Origin: an uncultured Clostridia bacterium
GTDB lineage: Bacteria > Bacillota > Clostridia > TANB77 > CAG-508
Direction of reading: 5' to 3'
Assembly (NCBI GenBank): GCA_948517135.1
Contig: CAORJJ010000007.1
Location: 1-40,402 of the forward strand
Length of the DNA stretch: 40,402 bases
Shown here: piece after piece, positions 16,035 through 24,750 of the stretch
Numbering within the stretch: position 1 is the stretch's first letter
Layout: each line of letters starts with the position of its first letter
Translations under genes and position numbers: made by a program
Notes under the pieces: generated by a model
What the model was told of the DNA's origin: nothing
Seen by the model: only the letters and a program-made list of their open reading frames with translations
Databases searched by the model: none

Positions 16035-17231
16035 CTAACGTCCTGAATCACCAACTCCAGCAATATCTTTCATATCTTTTATTTGTTGCTCTACTAAACC
16101 TCTAAATTTATCTTTACTTACAACAGACTTTATAGTAGTATTTAAGTTTTCTTTTAAATCTATTCTTCTTCTTGGGAATCCACATGTACGAACTACTGGT
16201 TTATATGAATCATATTGACCAAAACGGCTAGTTTCTACTGTTGCCACCTCTCCATTTGATAATAAAACTCTAGTTCTATATGGATATAATTTTACTTTAT
16301 TAATTAGTAATTCTTTCATCTCGTTACTAATTGATCCATTTATTGCATACTGCCCAAGTTCTGCTACTACATCTTCTAATGATGTATTATTATCAATTGC
16401 ACGTTTCATAGCATTATCATATACACTACATACATTAATAATTTTTGCACCAAACAAAATACTATTTCTTCTTGAACTAATAGAAACTGGCATTTTTAAA
16501 GGGCCTTTTCCATTTTCTGGTTCTTTTGATAATAATATCATTAATTTAGCTGAATTACTAATATTATTCTTATCAGCTACTGCACAATATGAATATACTG
16601 GTGTATATCTTTCATCATAATGATCAAGAGGTGTTTCTTTAATTCCTGGAAAAAGTTGTTCCATTCCTTTTATATTTGGTATTTCTGTAAGTGTATTTAA
16701 TCTGTTATCATCTTTATACATAGTTCCTGCATCTTGTAATAGAGCAGCAACTGCAACATCTTGTAAATTTATTAATTCTTGCTTATTTGAAGTTCGTAAA
16801 CTATCATTATAAATTTTTGATAATAATATTGAAAAAAATGCAACTCTAACAGCATGAGAACCAGGACCATTTTCTTGTTCTGCATAAGTATTCAAATCAT
16901 ATTGTGGGTCGTTACTTTGTATAGTTTTTTCAACTATCTCATCAGCATTATCTTTTATTTTTTGTACTTGAGCTTCAGTTGGATTATTAAAGAAATCATT
17001 TAAACAATTTTCTGTATCTTTTCTTAAACTTTCTTCAACAGTTTCTTTAACTTCATCCATATCTGTTGTTTCATTACCTTCAAAATTTATATGTCCACTT
17101 AATTTTCTTAAACGTTCTATAATTCTAGGTGTTAATGTGGTTCCTTTATTTACAATAAGAGCACCATCTCTTCTTATGATATTTTTTTCAAGTACCATTC
17201 CTTCCATTAACTCATCAACATTAATTCCCAT
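16035..17231 (-). CDS. HD-GYP-family protein with degenerate active site
   Basis: 398 residues from the ATG at 17231, which has GGAGG upstream; an earlier in-frame start at 17270 lies over the promoter and is rejected. The N-terminal 50 residues (INVDELMEGMVLEKNII) match the domain that precedes HD-GYP modules. The HD-GYP core is recognisable but lacks key residues: HAVRVAFFSILLSKI (126-140) is kept, LLQDAG (164-169) has Gln for the HD histidine, LLSKEPENGKGP (233-244) stands where HHExxDGxGYP is expected, and NVCSVYDNAM lacks the second Asp. The C-terminal RVLLSNGEVATV is the usual family end. HD-GYP proteins hydrolyse cyclic-di-GMP; this one probably does not, and may be a binding or regulatory protein. 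Confidence 0.8.
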   Translation of the reverse strand: MGINVDELMEGMVLEKNIIRRDGALIVNKGTTLTPRIIERLRKLSGHINFEGNETTDMDEVKETVEESLRKDTENCLNDFFNNPTEAQVQKIKDNADEIVEKTIQSNDPQYDLNTYAEQENGPGSHAVRVAFFSILLSKIYNDSLRTSNKQELINLQDVAVAALLQDAGTMYKDDNRLNTLTEIPNIKGMEQLFPGIKETPLDHYDERYTPVYSYCAVADKNNISNSAKLMILLSKEPENGKGPLKMPVSISSRRNSILFGAKIINVCSVYDNAMKRAIDNNTSLEDVVAELGQYAINGSISNEMKELLINKVKLYPYRTRVLLSNGEVATVETSRFGQYDSYKPVVRTCGFPRRRIDLKENLNTTIKSVVSKDKFRGLVEQQIKDMKDIAGVGDSGR

Positions 17232-17272
17232 GTTTATTACCTCCAAAATTAGTATTATACATTTCCCCAAAA

Positions 17273-17300
17273 ATTATAATATTATTTAATTTTTTGTCAA
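17273..17300 (-). promoter_or_regulatory. Strong promoter of the HD-GYP-like gene
   Basis: Consensus TTGACA (17295-17300), a 16-base spacer and consensus TATAAT (17273-17278), 42 bases before the chosen ATG. Confidence 0.8.
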
Positions 17301-17309
17301 TTATGCAAT

Positions 17310-17990
17310 CTATCCTTCTTCTAATATTTTCCAACTTCCTACTATTTCTGGATAATCTTCAAATGTAAGTTCTTCTTTTGTTGTTGGATGAATAAAGCTT
17401 AAACTATATGCCCAAAGCGCAAGCTGTTTTCCTCTACCTCTTGTTCCATATTTTTGATCACCAGATAAACTATGTCCTCTTGATGCAAATTGAACTCTAA
17501 TTTGATGATGTCTTCCAGTATGTAAATCCACTTTTACAACAGACATATTTATTTGATCATTATATTTCACAACTTCATAATCTAAAACTGCTTCTTTAGC
17601 ATTTTTAGTACCTTCTTTAACAACCTTACTTATATTGTTTTTTTCATTTTTTAATAGAAAATCTCTCATACTTCCTGTTTGACTTTCCATTTTTCCATCA
17701 ACAATACACAAATACTTTTTATGCATTTTTTTATCTCTTACTTGCTCACTAAGTCTTGAAGCAGATTTAGAAGTTCTAGCAAAAACCATAACTCCTCCAG
17801 TAGGTCTATCTAGTCTATGAACTAATCCCAAATAAACATCACCTGGTTTACTATATTTTTCTTTTATATATTTTTTTATAATAGTAAGCATATCTATATC
17901 GCCAGTTTTATCTCCTTGTGAAGGTACATTTACTGGCTTTTCTACAACAATTATATGATTATCTTCAAACAAAACTTTTAAATTATTCAT
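17310..17990 (-). CDS. RluA-family pseudouridine synthase
   Basis: 226 residues from the ATG at 17990, which overlaps the upstream stop as ATGA; an in-frame ATG at 18017 lies inside the upstream gene. The catalytic block LVHRLDRPTGGVMVFART holds the essential Asp (HRLD), and GRHHQIRVQFASRGHSLSGD is the second family block. No S4 RNA-binding domain is present, so it is a short stand-alone catalytic domain. It converts uridine to pseudouridine in rRNA or tRNA; the exact target is unknown. Coupling to a COG1092-like methyltransferase suggests rRNA modification. Confidence 0.9.
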   Translation of the reverse strand: MNNLKVLFEDNHIIVVEKPVNVPSQGDKTGDIDMLTIIKKYIKEKYSKPGDVYLGLVHRLDRPTGGVMVFARTSKSASRLSEQVRDKKMHKKYLCIVDGKMESQTGSMRDFLLKNEKNNISKVVKEGTKNAKEAVLDYEVVKYNDQINMSVVKVDLHTGRHHQIRVQFASRGHSLSGDQKYGTRGRGKQLALWAYSLSFIHPTTKEELTFEDYPEIVGSWKILEEG

Positions 17991-18868
17991 TTTTCCCATC
18001 TTCCATATATTCCACAAGGAAGTACTAAATTTGACTCTTTCATTGGAAGTCCAATTTCTCCAGATGCATATCTTCCTTTTTTATATTTTAATTTTATTGT
18101 TAATATATTTTCTAGTACTTTAGATGAAATACCTGTTGTATAAGAATTTATCAAAAAGAATAGTGGATCATCTGATAATACTTTTGAACATAATTCAACT
18201 AAATCTGATATATTATTTTCAAATTGCCATACTTCTCCATTTTTTCCTCTTCCATATGATGGTGGATCCATTATAACTGCATCATACTTATTTCCACGTC
18301 TAATTTCTCTTTGTACAAATTTTGTAACATCATCTATTATAAATCTAACTGGTCTATCAGAAAGACCTGAAGATGCAATATTTTCTTTTGCCCATGCAAC
18401 CATTCCTTTTGAACTATCAACATGACAGACACTTGCTCCTGCATAACTACATGCAACTGTTGCTCCACCTGTATATGCAAAAAGATTAAGAACCTTTATG
18501 TCTTTTCTTCCTGAATTCTTTATTTTATTTATCATCCAGTCCCAATTAACAGCTTGTTCTGGAAATAACCCTGTATGTTTAAATCCCATTGGCTTTATAT
18601 TAAATGTTAAATCTTTATAGTGAACTTGCCATGATTCTGGTAATTTTTTATTATATTCCCAAAATCCTCCTCCTTTATTACTTCTATTATATCTTGCATT
18701 TGCACTTTTCCATTTTTCAGGAAATATTCTTTCTTTCCAAATGATTTGTGGATCTGGTCTTATTAAAATAATGTTTGACCAATGTTCTAATTTCTCTCCA
18801 TCAGACATATCTAAAATTTCATAATCTTTCCAATCTCTTGATACTTCCATAAATTCTTCTTTCTCCAT
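17987..18868 (-). CDS. Class I SAM-dependent methyltransferase, RlmI/COG1092-like
   Basis: 293 residues. The SAM-binding motif I is VLNLFAYTGGATVACSYAGA, with an acidic Asp at the end of strand 2 (HVDSSKGMVAWAKEN); the catalytic-type motif IV is VIMDPPSYGRG. This pattern is that of 23S rRNA cytosine/guanosine methyltransferases of the RlmI/RlmK group, without their N-terminal PUA domain. The first ATG (18868) has no Shine-Dalgarno and lies only about 17 bases after a TATAAT (18885-18890); the second ATG (18850) has GGAGAAAG upstream and may be the true start. The stop overlaps the pseudouridine synthase start by four bases. Confidence 0.86.
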   Translation of the reverse strand: MEKEEFMEVSRDWKDYEILDMSDGEKLEHWSNIILIRPDPQIIWKERIFPEKWKSANARYNRSNKGGGFWEYNKKLPESWQVHYKDLTFNIKPMGFKHTGLFPEQAVNWDWMINKIKNSGRKDIKVLNLFAYTGGATVACSYAGASVCHVDSSKGMVAWAKENIASSGLSDRPVRFIIDDVTKFVQREIRRGNKYDAVIMDPPSYGRGKNGEVWQFENNISDLVELCSKVLSDDPLFFLINSYTTGISSKVLENILTIKLKYKKGRYASGEIGLPMKESNLVLPCGIYGRWEK

Positions 18869-18908
18869 TTTTTTATACTTATTTATTATAACATATTTTA
18901 CATAAAAA

Positions 18909-18937
18909 TGGAAATAAATTATTATTTATGCTATAAT
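18909..18937 (+). promoter_or_regulatory. Promoter of the short-chain dehydrogenase gene
   Basis: TATAAT (18932-18937) with a weak TGGAAA (18909-18914) at 17 bases; the ATG follows at 18970. A minus-strand TATAAT at 18885-18890 serves the methyltransferase gene, so the short region is divergent. Confidence 0.5.
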
Positions 18938-18969
18938 AATTTGTATAAAATACTAGAAAGGTGAATATT

Positions 18970-19617
18970 ATGAAAGTATTAGTTACTGGAACATCAGAAG
19001 GAATTGGTAAATCTATTGCTCAAAAATTTTTAAATGAAGGACATGAGGTAATTGGAATTGATATAAATCAAGCAACAATAGAACATAAATCATATACTCA
19101 CATTCAAAAAAGTATCTGTGACAAAAATCTTCCAAATATTAAAAATATTGAAATACTTGTAAATAATGCTGGTGTACAAGATTCTGGAAATGATATTGAT
19201 ATTAATCTAAAAGGAACAATTGCTATTACTGAAAAATATGGAATTCAAGCACATATAAAATCTATTGTTTTTATTGCATCAAGTAGTGCTACAACTGGAG
19301 CTGAATTTCCTGAATATGTTGCAAGTAAAGGTGGAGTTGTTTCTTATATGAAAAATGTTGCGTTAAGAATTGCGCAATATGGTGCAACAAGTAATAGTAT
19401 TTCTGCAGGTGGAGTTATTACAAAACTAAATCAACATATAATTGATGATCCAAATTTATGGCAACAAGTATTAAATGAAACATTACTTAATAAGTGGGCT
19501 TCTTCTGAAGAAATTGCTGATTTTACATATTTCATTAGTATTATCAATAAAAGTATGACTGGTCAAGATATTTTTATTGATAATGGAGAAGCATTAAAAT
19601 CAAACTTTATCTGGTAA
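18970..19617 (+). CDS. Short-chain dehydrogenase/reductase
   Basis: 215 residues from the ATG at 18970, six bases after AAAGGTG; the GTG at 18961 is part of that ribosome-binding site. Rossmann motif TGTSEGIG (about 6-13), NNAG (about 62-65), Ser of SSSATTG, and YVASK with the catalytic Tyr and Lys. The SDR catalytic set is complete, with the NAD(P)-binding glycine pattern of the classical family. It resembles the FabG/3-oxoacyl reductase group in layout but is shorter than the usual 245 residues; the substrate is unknown. It is followed 48 bases later by the queuosine-precursor transporter gene. Confidence 0.9.
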   Translation: MKVLVTGTSEGIGKSIAQKFLNEGHEVIGIDINQATIEHKSYTHIQKSICDKNLPNIKNIEILVNNAGVQDSGNDIDINLKGTIAITEKYGIQAHIKSIVFIASSSATTGAEFPEYVASKGGVVSYMKNVALRIAQYGATSNSISAGGVITKLNQHIIDDPNLWQQVLNETLLNKWASSEEIADFTYFISIINKSMTGQDIFIDNGEALKSNFIW

Positions 19618-19665
19618 TTAGAGTAGTTAACCAAAACCTACTAAAAAAATAATGAGGAGGAAAAA

Positions 19666-20328
19666 ATGAATATTATATTAGGAATTATTAGTATAATTCT
19701 ATGTTTTGGAACAATTGTTGTACTTGAAAAATTATTTAAAAAGGAAGGTTTATATATTTGGATTAGCATAGCAACAATTATTGCTAATATTCTAGTATGT
19801 AAAACTATAAATGTAATTGGTTTTACAAGTTCTCTTGGAAATATTATGTTTGCAAGTGTATTTCTTGCAACAGACATTATGACTGAAAAATATGGTACAG
19901 AACATAGTAAAAAAGCTGTTTTACTTGGAATGATTTCTGCTATTATTTTTGTAGTATCTACACAAATTTCTTTGCTATATATTCCAGATACTACAGATTT
20001 AGCTCAAGAAAGTATGAAGAATCTATTTGGTATAAATTTAAGAACTAGTATAGCAAGCTTAACAATGTACTTCATAAGCAATATATTAGGAATTTGGATA
20101 TTTGAAAAAATAAAGAAAAAATTTCCTAATAAATTATGGCTTAGAAATAATGTCTCTACTATAATAGCAAATTGCAGTGAAAACTACTGTTTTGCATTTA
20201 TTGCTTTTTTAGGAATTTTAGATATACAAGTAATACTATCCATTGCAACAGTAGGATCTATATTAGAAATTTTAATTGCAATATGTGATACACCATTTCT
20301 ATATATTGCAACTAAAAATAAAACTTAA
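19666..20328 (+). CDS. Queuosine precursor transporter (YhhQ/VUT family)
   Basis: 220 residues with six or so hydrophobic segments and GAGGAGG before the ATG. ASVFLATDIMTEKYG (about 63-77) is the family hallmark (LATDI-x-x-E-x-YG). The C-terminal half keeps the charged/polar IANCSENYCF segment, where other members often have Q/D-F-x-D. Family members import queuine or preQ0/preQ1 for tRNA modification. No queuosine synthesis genes are in the window, so a salvage lifestyle is only inferred. Confidence 0.88.
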   Translation: MNIILGIISIILCFGTIVVLEKLFKKEGLYIWISIATIIANILVCKTINVIGFTSSLGNIMFASVFLATDIMTEKYGTEHSKKAVLLGMISAIIFVVSTQISLLYIPDTTDLAQESMKNLFGINLRTSIASLTMYFISNILGIWIFEKIKKKFPNKLWLRNNVSTIIANCSENYCFAFIAFLGILDIQVILSIATVGSILEILIAICDTPFLYIATKNKT

Positions 20329-20345
20329 AATAATATAAAATTGGC

Positions 20346-20381
20346 AAAGCCACAGAAGAATTCTCCTCTGTGGCTTTTTTT
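20346..20381 (+). terminator. Intrinsic terminator after the transporter gene
   Basis: AAAGCCACAGA (20346-20356) pairs with TCTGTGGCTTT (20367-20377), followed by a T-run to 20381. It also separates the convergent gene at 20397. Confidence 0.92.
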
Positions 20382-20396
20382 GCACTGGTTAAAACT

Positions 20397-20954
20397 TTAA
20401 ATGAATCCTATGGAAGTTGGAAGCATTAATGTATCATTTTGTGAACTCACAAGATTTATCTCATGACTCAGTTCAACTGTCATATTCTCTGGATTGTTAT
20501 CCATTATTGTTGCAACAATGGATTTATGTATTATACCATTTATTTGATATTCGACAGTCCTTTGTGCTATTTCATAAACTTTTGGCGTATTCAGCATTTT
20601 CATAACAATCTTTCTAATAACATCATCATCTCTTACATTTTCTGACAAAAATACAATTGGATTAATTCCAAGAACAATTTTAAAGTTTGTCAAAAAATCT
20701 GACATGAAATTTTCTTTCTGACTTTCGAAAGATTTTACGTTTTTTTCAGCTGATTCTTTTTGGTCTTCCCTTGAAAACAAAGCTATTTTCTTTAAACTTT
20801 CCAAACAACTTTCAAACCCTTCTTCAAGAATCTTCTTGATTTCATTCTGTCTTGTAATATGTTGTATGGTCTCCTCCAAATTTAACCGTTTAATCACCTC
20901 TTCTGTCTTTCTAAAAAAATTGCTTGTAATAACCATCATATCTGCATAGTTCAT
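20397..20954 (-). CDS. Hypothetical protein, paralogue A of a tandem pair
   Basis: 185 residues, soluble, predicted mostly helical in the first 120 residues and beta-rich at the end. It shares with the gene at 20991 the block SAEKNVKSFESQKENFMSDF (about 68-87; the partner reads IAEKNLKAFEGSKESFVSDF), the E..R-L opening, and a following VRDDDVIR / VHNEDTVR segment. Both are 185 residues long and both end in a hydrophobic G-[FL]-[IG]-I. Family not recognised. The ribosome-binding site is distant (AAAGGA about 11 bases upstream). It uses more C/G-rich codons than neighbouring genes, which may point to transfer. Confidence 0.75.
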   Translation of the reverse strand: MNYADMMVITSNFFRKTEEVIKRLNLEETIQHITRQNEIKKILEEGFESCLESLKKIALFSREDQKESAEKNVKSFESQKENFMSDFLTNFKIVLGINPIVFLSENVRDDDVIRKIVMKMLNTPKVYEIAQRTVEYQINGIIHKSIVATIMDNNPENMTVELSHEINLVSSQNDTLMLPTSIGFI

Positions 20955-20990
20955 TTAGTTCATTATCCTTTCGTTATTGTTGACAAGTTA

Positions 20991-21548
20991 TTAGATTCCT
21001 AATACAACTTTGGGAACTATTACTTTTACATCATCATCATTACTTACAATGATATATTGTGAAGCATTTGATACTCCATTTGGAATATATCCATCATATG
21101 TGCATAAAATATATTCCTTAGTTATATTCATTATCATTTGATCCACAATCTGTTTTGCAGTCCCCTGGGTTTTAGTGTTTTCGTTGGTTTCCATCTCCAA
21201 ATTTATAAAGTCTCTTACAGTATCTTCATTATGAACCCAATCCAAAATAATTGCGAGATTATCTGCAACAATTCTTTGAAAATTAAATTCAAAATCAGAT
21301 ACAAATGACTCTTTGCTACCCTCAAAAGCTTTGAGATTCTTTTCAGCAATCTCTTTTCTTTCTGCTGGAGCCATTGAAGTCATTTGCTGTAATGCACTCA
21401 TACAAGCGGAAAATGCACTATCTACAATACCTCTTATCTTATCAGACTTCATAAATTTTTTGAAATCCTCAAAAATTCCTAACCGTCTAAATATCTCATT
21501 AGACTTTTCCAAAGTTAAATTTCCCCGTTCCATAATATTTTTGTCCAT
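20991..21548 (-). CDS. Hypothetical protein, paralogue B of a tandem pair
   Basis: 185 residues, soluble, GAGG before the ATG. The helical N-terminal part contains IRGIVDSAFSACMSALQQM, and the block IAEKNLKAFEGSKESFVSDF is shared with paralogue A. The C-terminal beta part (YIIVSNDDDVKVIVP) matches the position of the partner's last strands. Function unknown. It is the first gene behind one of the best promoters in the window, so it is likely well expressed. The pair may form a hetero-oligomer after gene duplication. Confidence 0.78.
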   Translation of the reverse strand: MDKNIMERGNLTLEKSNEIFRRLGIFEDFKKFMKSDKIRGIVDSAFSACMSALQQMTSMAPAERKEIAEKNLKAFEGSKESFVSDFEFNFQRIVADNLAIILDWVHNEDTVRDFINLEMETNENTKTQGTAKQIVDQMIMNITKEYILCTYDGYIPNGVSNASQYIIVSNDDDVKVIVPKVVLGI

Positions 21549-21589
21549 ATTTTAACCTCACTTTAATATAATATTTTATTACAAATTAT

Positions 21590-21619
21590 ATTATATCATG
21601 CCTCTCACAATTATGTCAA
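21590..21619 (-). promoter_or_regulatory. Near-consensus promoter of the tandem paralogue genes
   Basis: TTGACA (21614-21619), an 18-base spacer and TATAAT (21590-21595), both hexamers perfect. The start codon lies about 40 bases downstream. Confidence 0.85.
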
Positions 21620-21652
21620 CTTGATAGCAAGAGTGAATTTTCTTAACTGTCC

Positions 21653-22504
21653 TTAAATTTGATTTAAAAAATTTACTATTTCATCTATACTTTCTTTTGG
21701 TGTAGATGCACCTGCCATTATTCCTATTTTATCATTATTAGTAAATTCTATTGATTTTAAATCTTTAGATTCCTGCACTAAATATACTTTTCCACAGTTT
21801 TCTTCAGCAACTTTAGCAAGTTCTTTGGTATTAGAACTATGTTTTCCACCTATTATAATCATTTTGTTAACTTTTTTTGAAATTTCTCTAGTTTCTTTCT
21901 GTCTATTTTCAGTGGAATCACAAATTGTTTTATCTACAATAACATCTGCTTCATAAAAATTCAATTCTAGTTCTTCTACAAGTCTATCAAATTTTAAACT
22001 TGAAAATGTGGTCTGTGAAACAATATATACTTTTCCTAAATTCGTTTTTTCATATTCCATATAACAATCTAAAATCTCATCATCATTTTCTATTACAAAA
22101 CTATTTTTTCCTGCAAAACTCTTAGTTCCAATTATTTCTGGATGATTTTTCTTTCCAACAATTATTATAAAAGATTTTTCTTTTTCTCTTTCAACTTTAA
22201 TATGTATTGCCTTTACTTTAGGACATGTTAAATCTATTATCTTTAAATTTTTTAAATTTGCTTCTTCATAAATTTCCTTGGCTTCTCCATGAGATCTAAA
22301 AATGACATTTGAATTATTGGGAATTTCATCAATAGAGTCTACTGTTATCATTCCTTTGTTTTCTAACATTTGTATTACTTTCTCATTATGAACAATTTCA
22401 CCTAAACAATATATTTTATCATCATTTACTTCTTTTAATGCTGAATCAATTGCATTTTTTACTCCAAAACAAAATCCCCCTAATTTTCCAACTATTATTT
22501 CCAT
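21653..22504 (-). CDS. ispH: 4-hydroxy-3-methylbut-2-enyl diphosphate reductase
   Basis: 283 residues, full length for the bacterial enzyme. The three cysteines that bind the iron-sulfur cluster are Cys12 (GGFCFGV), Cys94 (DLTCPKV) and Cys195 (KTICDSTENRQ). Substrate-binding histidines are His39 (IVHN), His72 (RSHG) and His121 (NHPE). Last step of the methylerythritol phosphate route to isopentenyl and dimethylallyl diphosphate. GGAGG precedes the ATG. No C-terminal S1 domain is fused. It lies 44 bases after a 34-residue membrane protein gene. Confidence 0.97.
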   Translation of the reverse strand: MEIIVGKLGGFCFGVKNAIDSALKEVNDDKIYCLGEIVHNEKVIQMLENKGMITVDSIDEIPNNSNVIFRSHGEAKEIYEEANLKNLKIIDLTCPKVKAIHIKVEREKEKSFIIIVGKKNHPEIIGTKSFAGKNSFVIENDDEILDCYMEYEKTNLGKVYIVSQTTFSSLKFDRLVEELELNFYEADVIVDKTICDSTENRQKETREISKKVNKMIIIGGKHSSNTKELAKVAEENCGKVYLVQESKDLKSIEFTNNDKIGIMAGASTPKESIDEIVNFLNQI

Positions 22505-22548
22505 TATTCCTCCAAATATTTTCTAAATATAAGTTAGTGATTACTATT

Positions 22549-22653
22549 TTATAGTGTTTCTAAAACTGTAATAAAATTATATAATAGATATCCTAATATT
22601 ATAAAACTTATGCCTGTACAAAAAAATAATATACCTAAAATAATCTTTCTCAT
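22549..22653 (-). CDS. 34-residue single-TM small protein
   Basis: A complete short frame from the ATG at 22653 with GAAGG six bases upstream. It encodes MRKIILGILFFCTGISFIIL followed by GYLLYNFITVLETL: a basic start and one membrane helix covering almost the whole protein. Function unknown. It sits between the two-TM small protein and ispH on the same strand, so it is plausibly part of that transcript. Coding status rests on the ribosome-binding site and the hydrophobic pattern only. Confidence 0.55.
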   Translation of the reverse strand: MRKIILGILFFCTGISFIILGYLLYNFITVLETL

Positions 22654-22721
22654 AAAAAACCTTCTTTCGTAAAATATATTATATATATATTCACAAAAAA
22701 AGTTTTTATTCCAAAAATTTA

Positions 22722-22925
22722 TTAAATGTGTATAGAAAATTCAGCAAGTATTCTTATTACTTGTGCACTTCCAGCATCTGAAATCAAATAAAAAAACAAA
22801 ATAGCACCTATAACTAATCCCACAAAATTTCCTAAACGTTGATCTGTTGTCGCTTTATAATTTATTAAATTTGATGCAATAGCACCAACTAAACATGCTA
22901 CACAAAACACTACTATATATAACAT
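22722..22925 (-). CDS. Small two-TM membrane protein
   Basis: 67 residues with AAAGGGGGA before the ATG. Two hydrophobic segments (about 2-22 and 33-50) are separated by a short polar loop with INYKATTDQRLGNF. Family not recognised. It follows uvrC by 21 bases and is likely co-transcribed. Confidence 0.75.
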   Translation of the reverse strand: MLYIVVFCVACLVGAIASNLINYKATTDQRLGNFVGLVIGAILFFYLISDAGSAQVIRILAEFSIHI

Positions 22926-22946
22926 ATCTGTTCCCCCTTTAATTTA

Positions 22947-24737
22947 TTATAATTCATCTTTTATTCTTTGTGCTAAATCCAAATTAATTCCTTTTACTAG
23001 CATTAACTCTTCAAGAGTTGCTTTTTTTATATTATTTACACTTCCAAATTTTTTTAACAAAGCAGTTCTTTTCTTTTCTCCAATTCCTTCTATATAATCT
23101 AATTTTGATTTTGTCATTTCTTTATCACGAATTTTTCTATGATATTCAATTGCAGTGTTATGAACTTCATCTTGAAAATTTGTAATAAAATTAAATAAAA
23201 TTTCTGAAATTTCAAATTCTTCTCTTTCTTCATTTATAAGAGCTTTTGTAGAATGTTTATCATCTTTTATCATCCCAAAAACAGGAATTACAACTCCAAC
23301 ATCATTCATTGCATTTTTTATTGCTCTTATCTGAGTTATACCACCATCTGCTAAAATCAAATCTGGTAAAGAACCAAATCCTCCTTTTGGATTTTCAACA
23401 GAATGTTTTAATCTTCTAGTTACAACTTCTTGCATACATCTTGGATCATCTTGTCCGAAAACTGTTTTTATTTTAAATCTCCTTGATAGATTTCTTTTTA
23501 TAACTCCATTCTGTGCTACGCACATTCCTGCAACAATAAAATTTCCTGATATATTAGAAATATCAAAACTCTCAATTTTTAAAGGTAAATCTTCAAGTTC
23601 TAAAACATCCCTTAATTCTGTTAAAATTTCTGTTTTATCTTTAAGCTTATTTTCTAATGTTATTTTACTATTTAGTTCTGCCATTTCAACAAATCTTAAT
23701 TTTTCACCTTTTTGAGGACTCTTTATTTCTACTTTTCTATTTCCCCTTTGAGAAAGCCACTTTTCAATTACTTCTTTATCTTCTAACTGATATCTCTGCA
23801 TTATTTTACTTGGAAAATTCTTTTTATCCATTTCTATATAATACTGTTTTATAAAACCAGAAACAATCTCTTCTTCATCCATATCTTTTAATTCATCAAA
23901 AAAGTAATGCTCTCTTCCTATCATCTTGCTATTTCTGATAAAAAATATTTCTATACATACAGTAACTTCATTTTTATATAATCCAATTACATCTATATTA
24001 TTTTCAGATATGTTAGATACTTTTTGTTTCTCTGAAACTCTTTCTATAGCTAATATTCTATCTCTAACAGCTGCTGCTTTTTCAAATTCTAGTTTTTTAG
24101 AATATTCTTTCATATCTTCTTCTAAATTTTTTATAATACTATCAATTTTTCCTTCTAATAATAGACATATTTGATCAATTTGCTTTTTATATTCTTCTTT
24201 AGAAACATATCCCATACAAGGTGCTAAGCATTTTTTTATATGATAATTTAAACAAGCTCTATCTTGATTTCTAAAATTTTTACATTGTCTAATTTGGAAT
24301 TTCTCTTTAATAAAACTTACCATTTCCTTTGCACTACCAACATTAGGATATGGTCCAAAATATTTAGCTCCATCATTACTAATTTTTCTTGTCATAAATA
24401 CACTTGGATAGTCTGACTTCACATCAATTTTTATGTAAGGATATGTTTTATCATCTTTCAATAAAACATTAAATTTAGGTCTATATTTTTTAATTAAATT
24501 ACATTCTAAAATTAATGCTTCATCTTCACTTCCAACAACTATATATTCAAAATGATCTATTAGTGATACCATTTTTTCAATTCTTGGAGTTTTATTATTC
24601 TTTCTAAAATATTGCCTTACTCGATTTTTTAAAACAATAGCTTTTCCAACATATATAACATTATCATCTTTATCATGCATTAAATAAACTCCAGGTTTTT
24701 CTGGAAGTTTTTTTAATTCTTCTTCAATATCAAACAT
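22947..24737 (-). CDS. uvrC: Excinuclease ABC subunit C
   Basis: 596 residues. N-terminal GIY-YIG nuclease domain (GVYLMHDKDDNVIYVGKA, about 16-33), a Cys-containing stretch (RACLNYHIKKCLAPCMGYV), a UVR domain for UvrB contact (about 205-240, LEFEKAAAVRDRI), the RNase-H-like second nuclease domain (PDLILADGG, VFGMIKDDKH), and C-terminal helix-hairpin-helix motifs (IEGIGEKKRTALLKKFG and LMLVKGIN). It makes the two incisions in nucleotide excision repair with UvrA/UvrB, which are not in this window. It starts 13 bases after hpt. Confidence 0.97.
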   Translation of the reverse strand: MFDIEEELKKLPEKPGVYLMHDKDDNVIYVGKAIVLKNRVRQYFRKNNKTPRIEKMVSLIDHFEYIVVGSEDEALILECNLIKKYRPKFNVLLKDDKTYPYIKIDVKSDYPSVFMTRKISNDGAKYFGPYPNVGSAKEMVSFIKEKFQIRQCKNFRNQDRACLNYHIKKCLAPCMGYVSKEEYKKQIDQICLLLEGKIDSIIKNLEEDMKEYSKKLEFEKAAAVRDRILAIERVSEKQKVSNISENNIDVIGLYKNEVTVCIEIFFIRNSKMIGREHYFFDELKDMDEEEIVSGFIKQYYIEMDKKNFPSKIMQRYQLEDKEVIEKWLSQRGNRKVEIKSPQKGEKLRFVEMAELNSKITLENKLKDKTEILTELRDVLELEDLPLKIESFDISNISGNFIVAGMCVAQNGVIKRNLSRRFKIKTVFGQDDPRCMQEVVTRRLKHSVENPKGGFGSLPDLILADGGITQIRAIKNAMNDVGVVIPVFGMIKDDKHSTKALINEEREEFEISEILFNFITNFQDEVHNTAIEYHRKIRDKEMTKSKLDYIEGIGEKKRTALLKKFGSVNNIKKATLEELMLVKGINLDLAQRIKDEL

Positions 24738-24750
24738 TATCTATCTCCAT

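Noticed and set aside
17991..18017. Longer start for the pseudouridine synthase
   Set aside because: The ATG at 17990 overlaps the upstream stop as ATGA, a usual coupling arrangement, and removes an unlikely basic extension.
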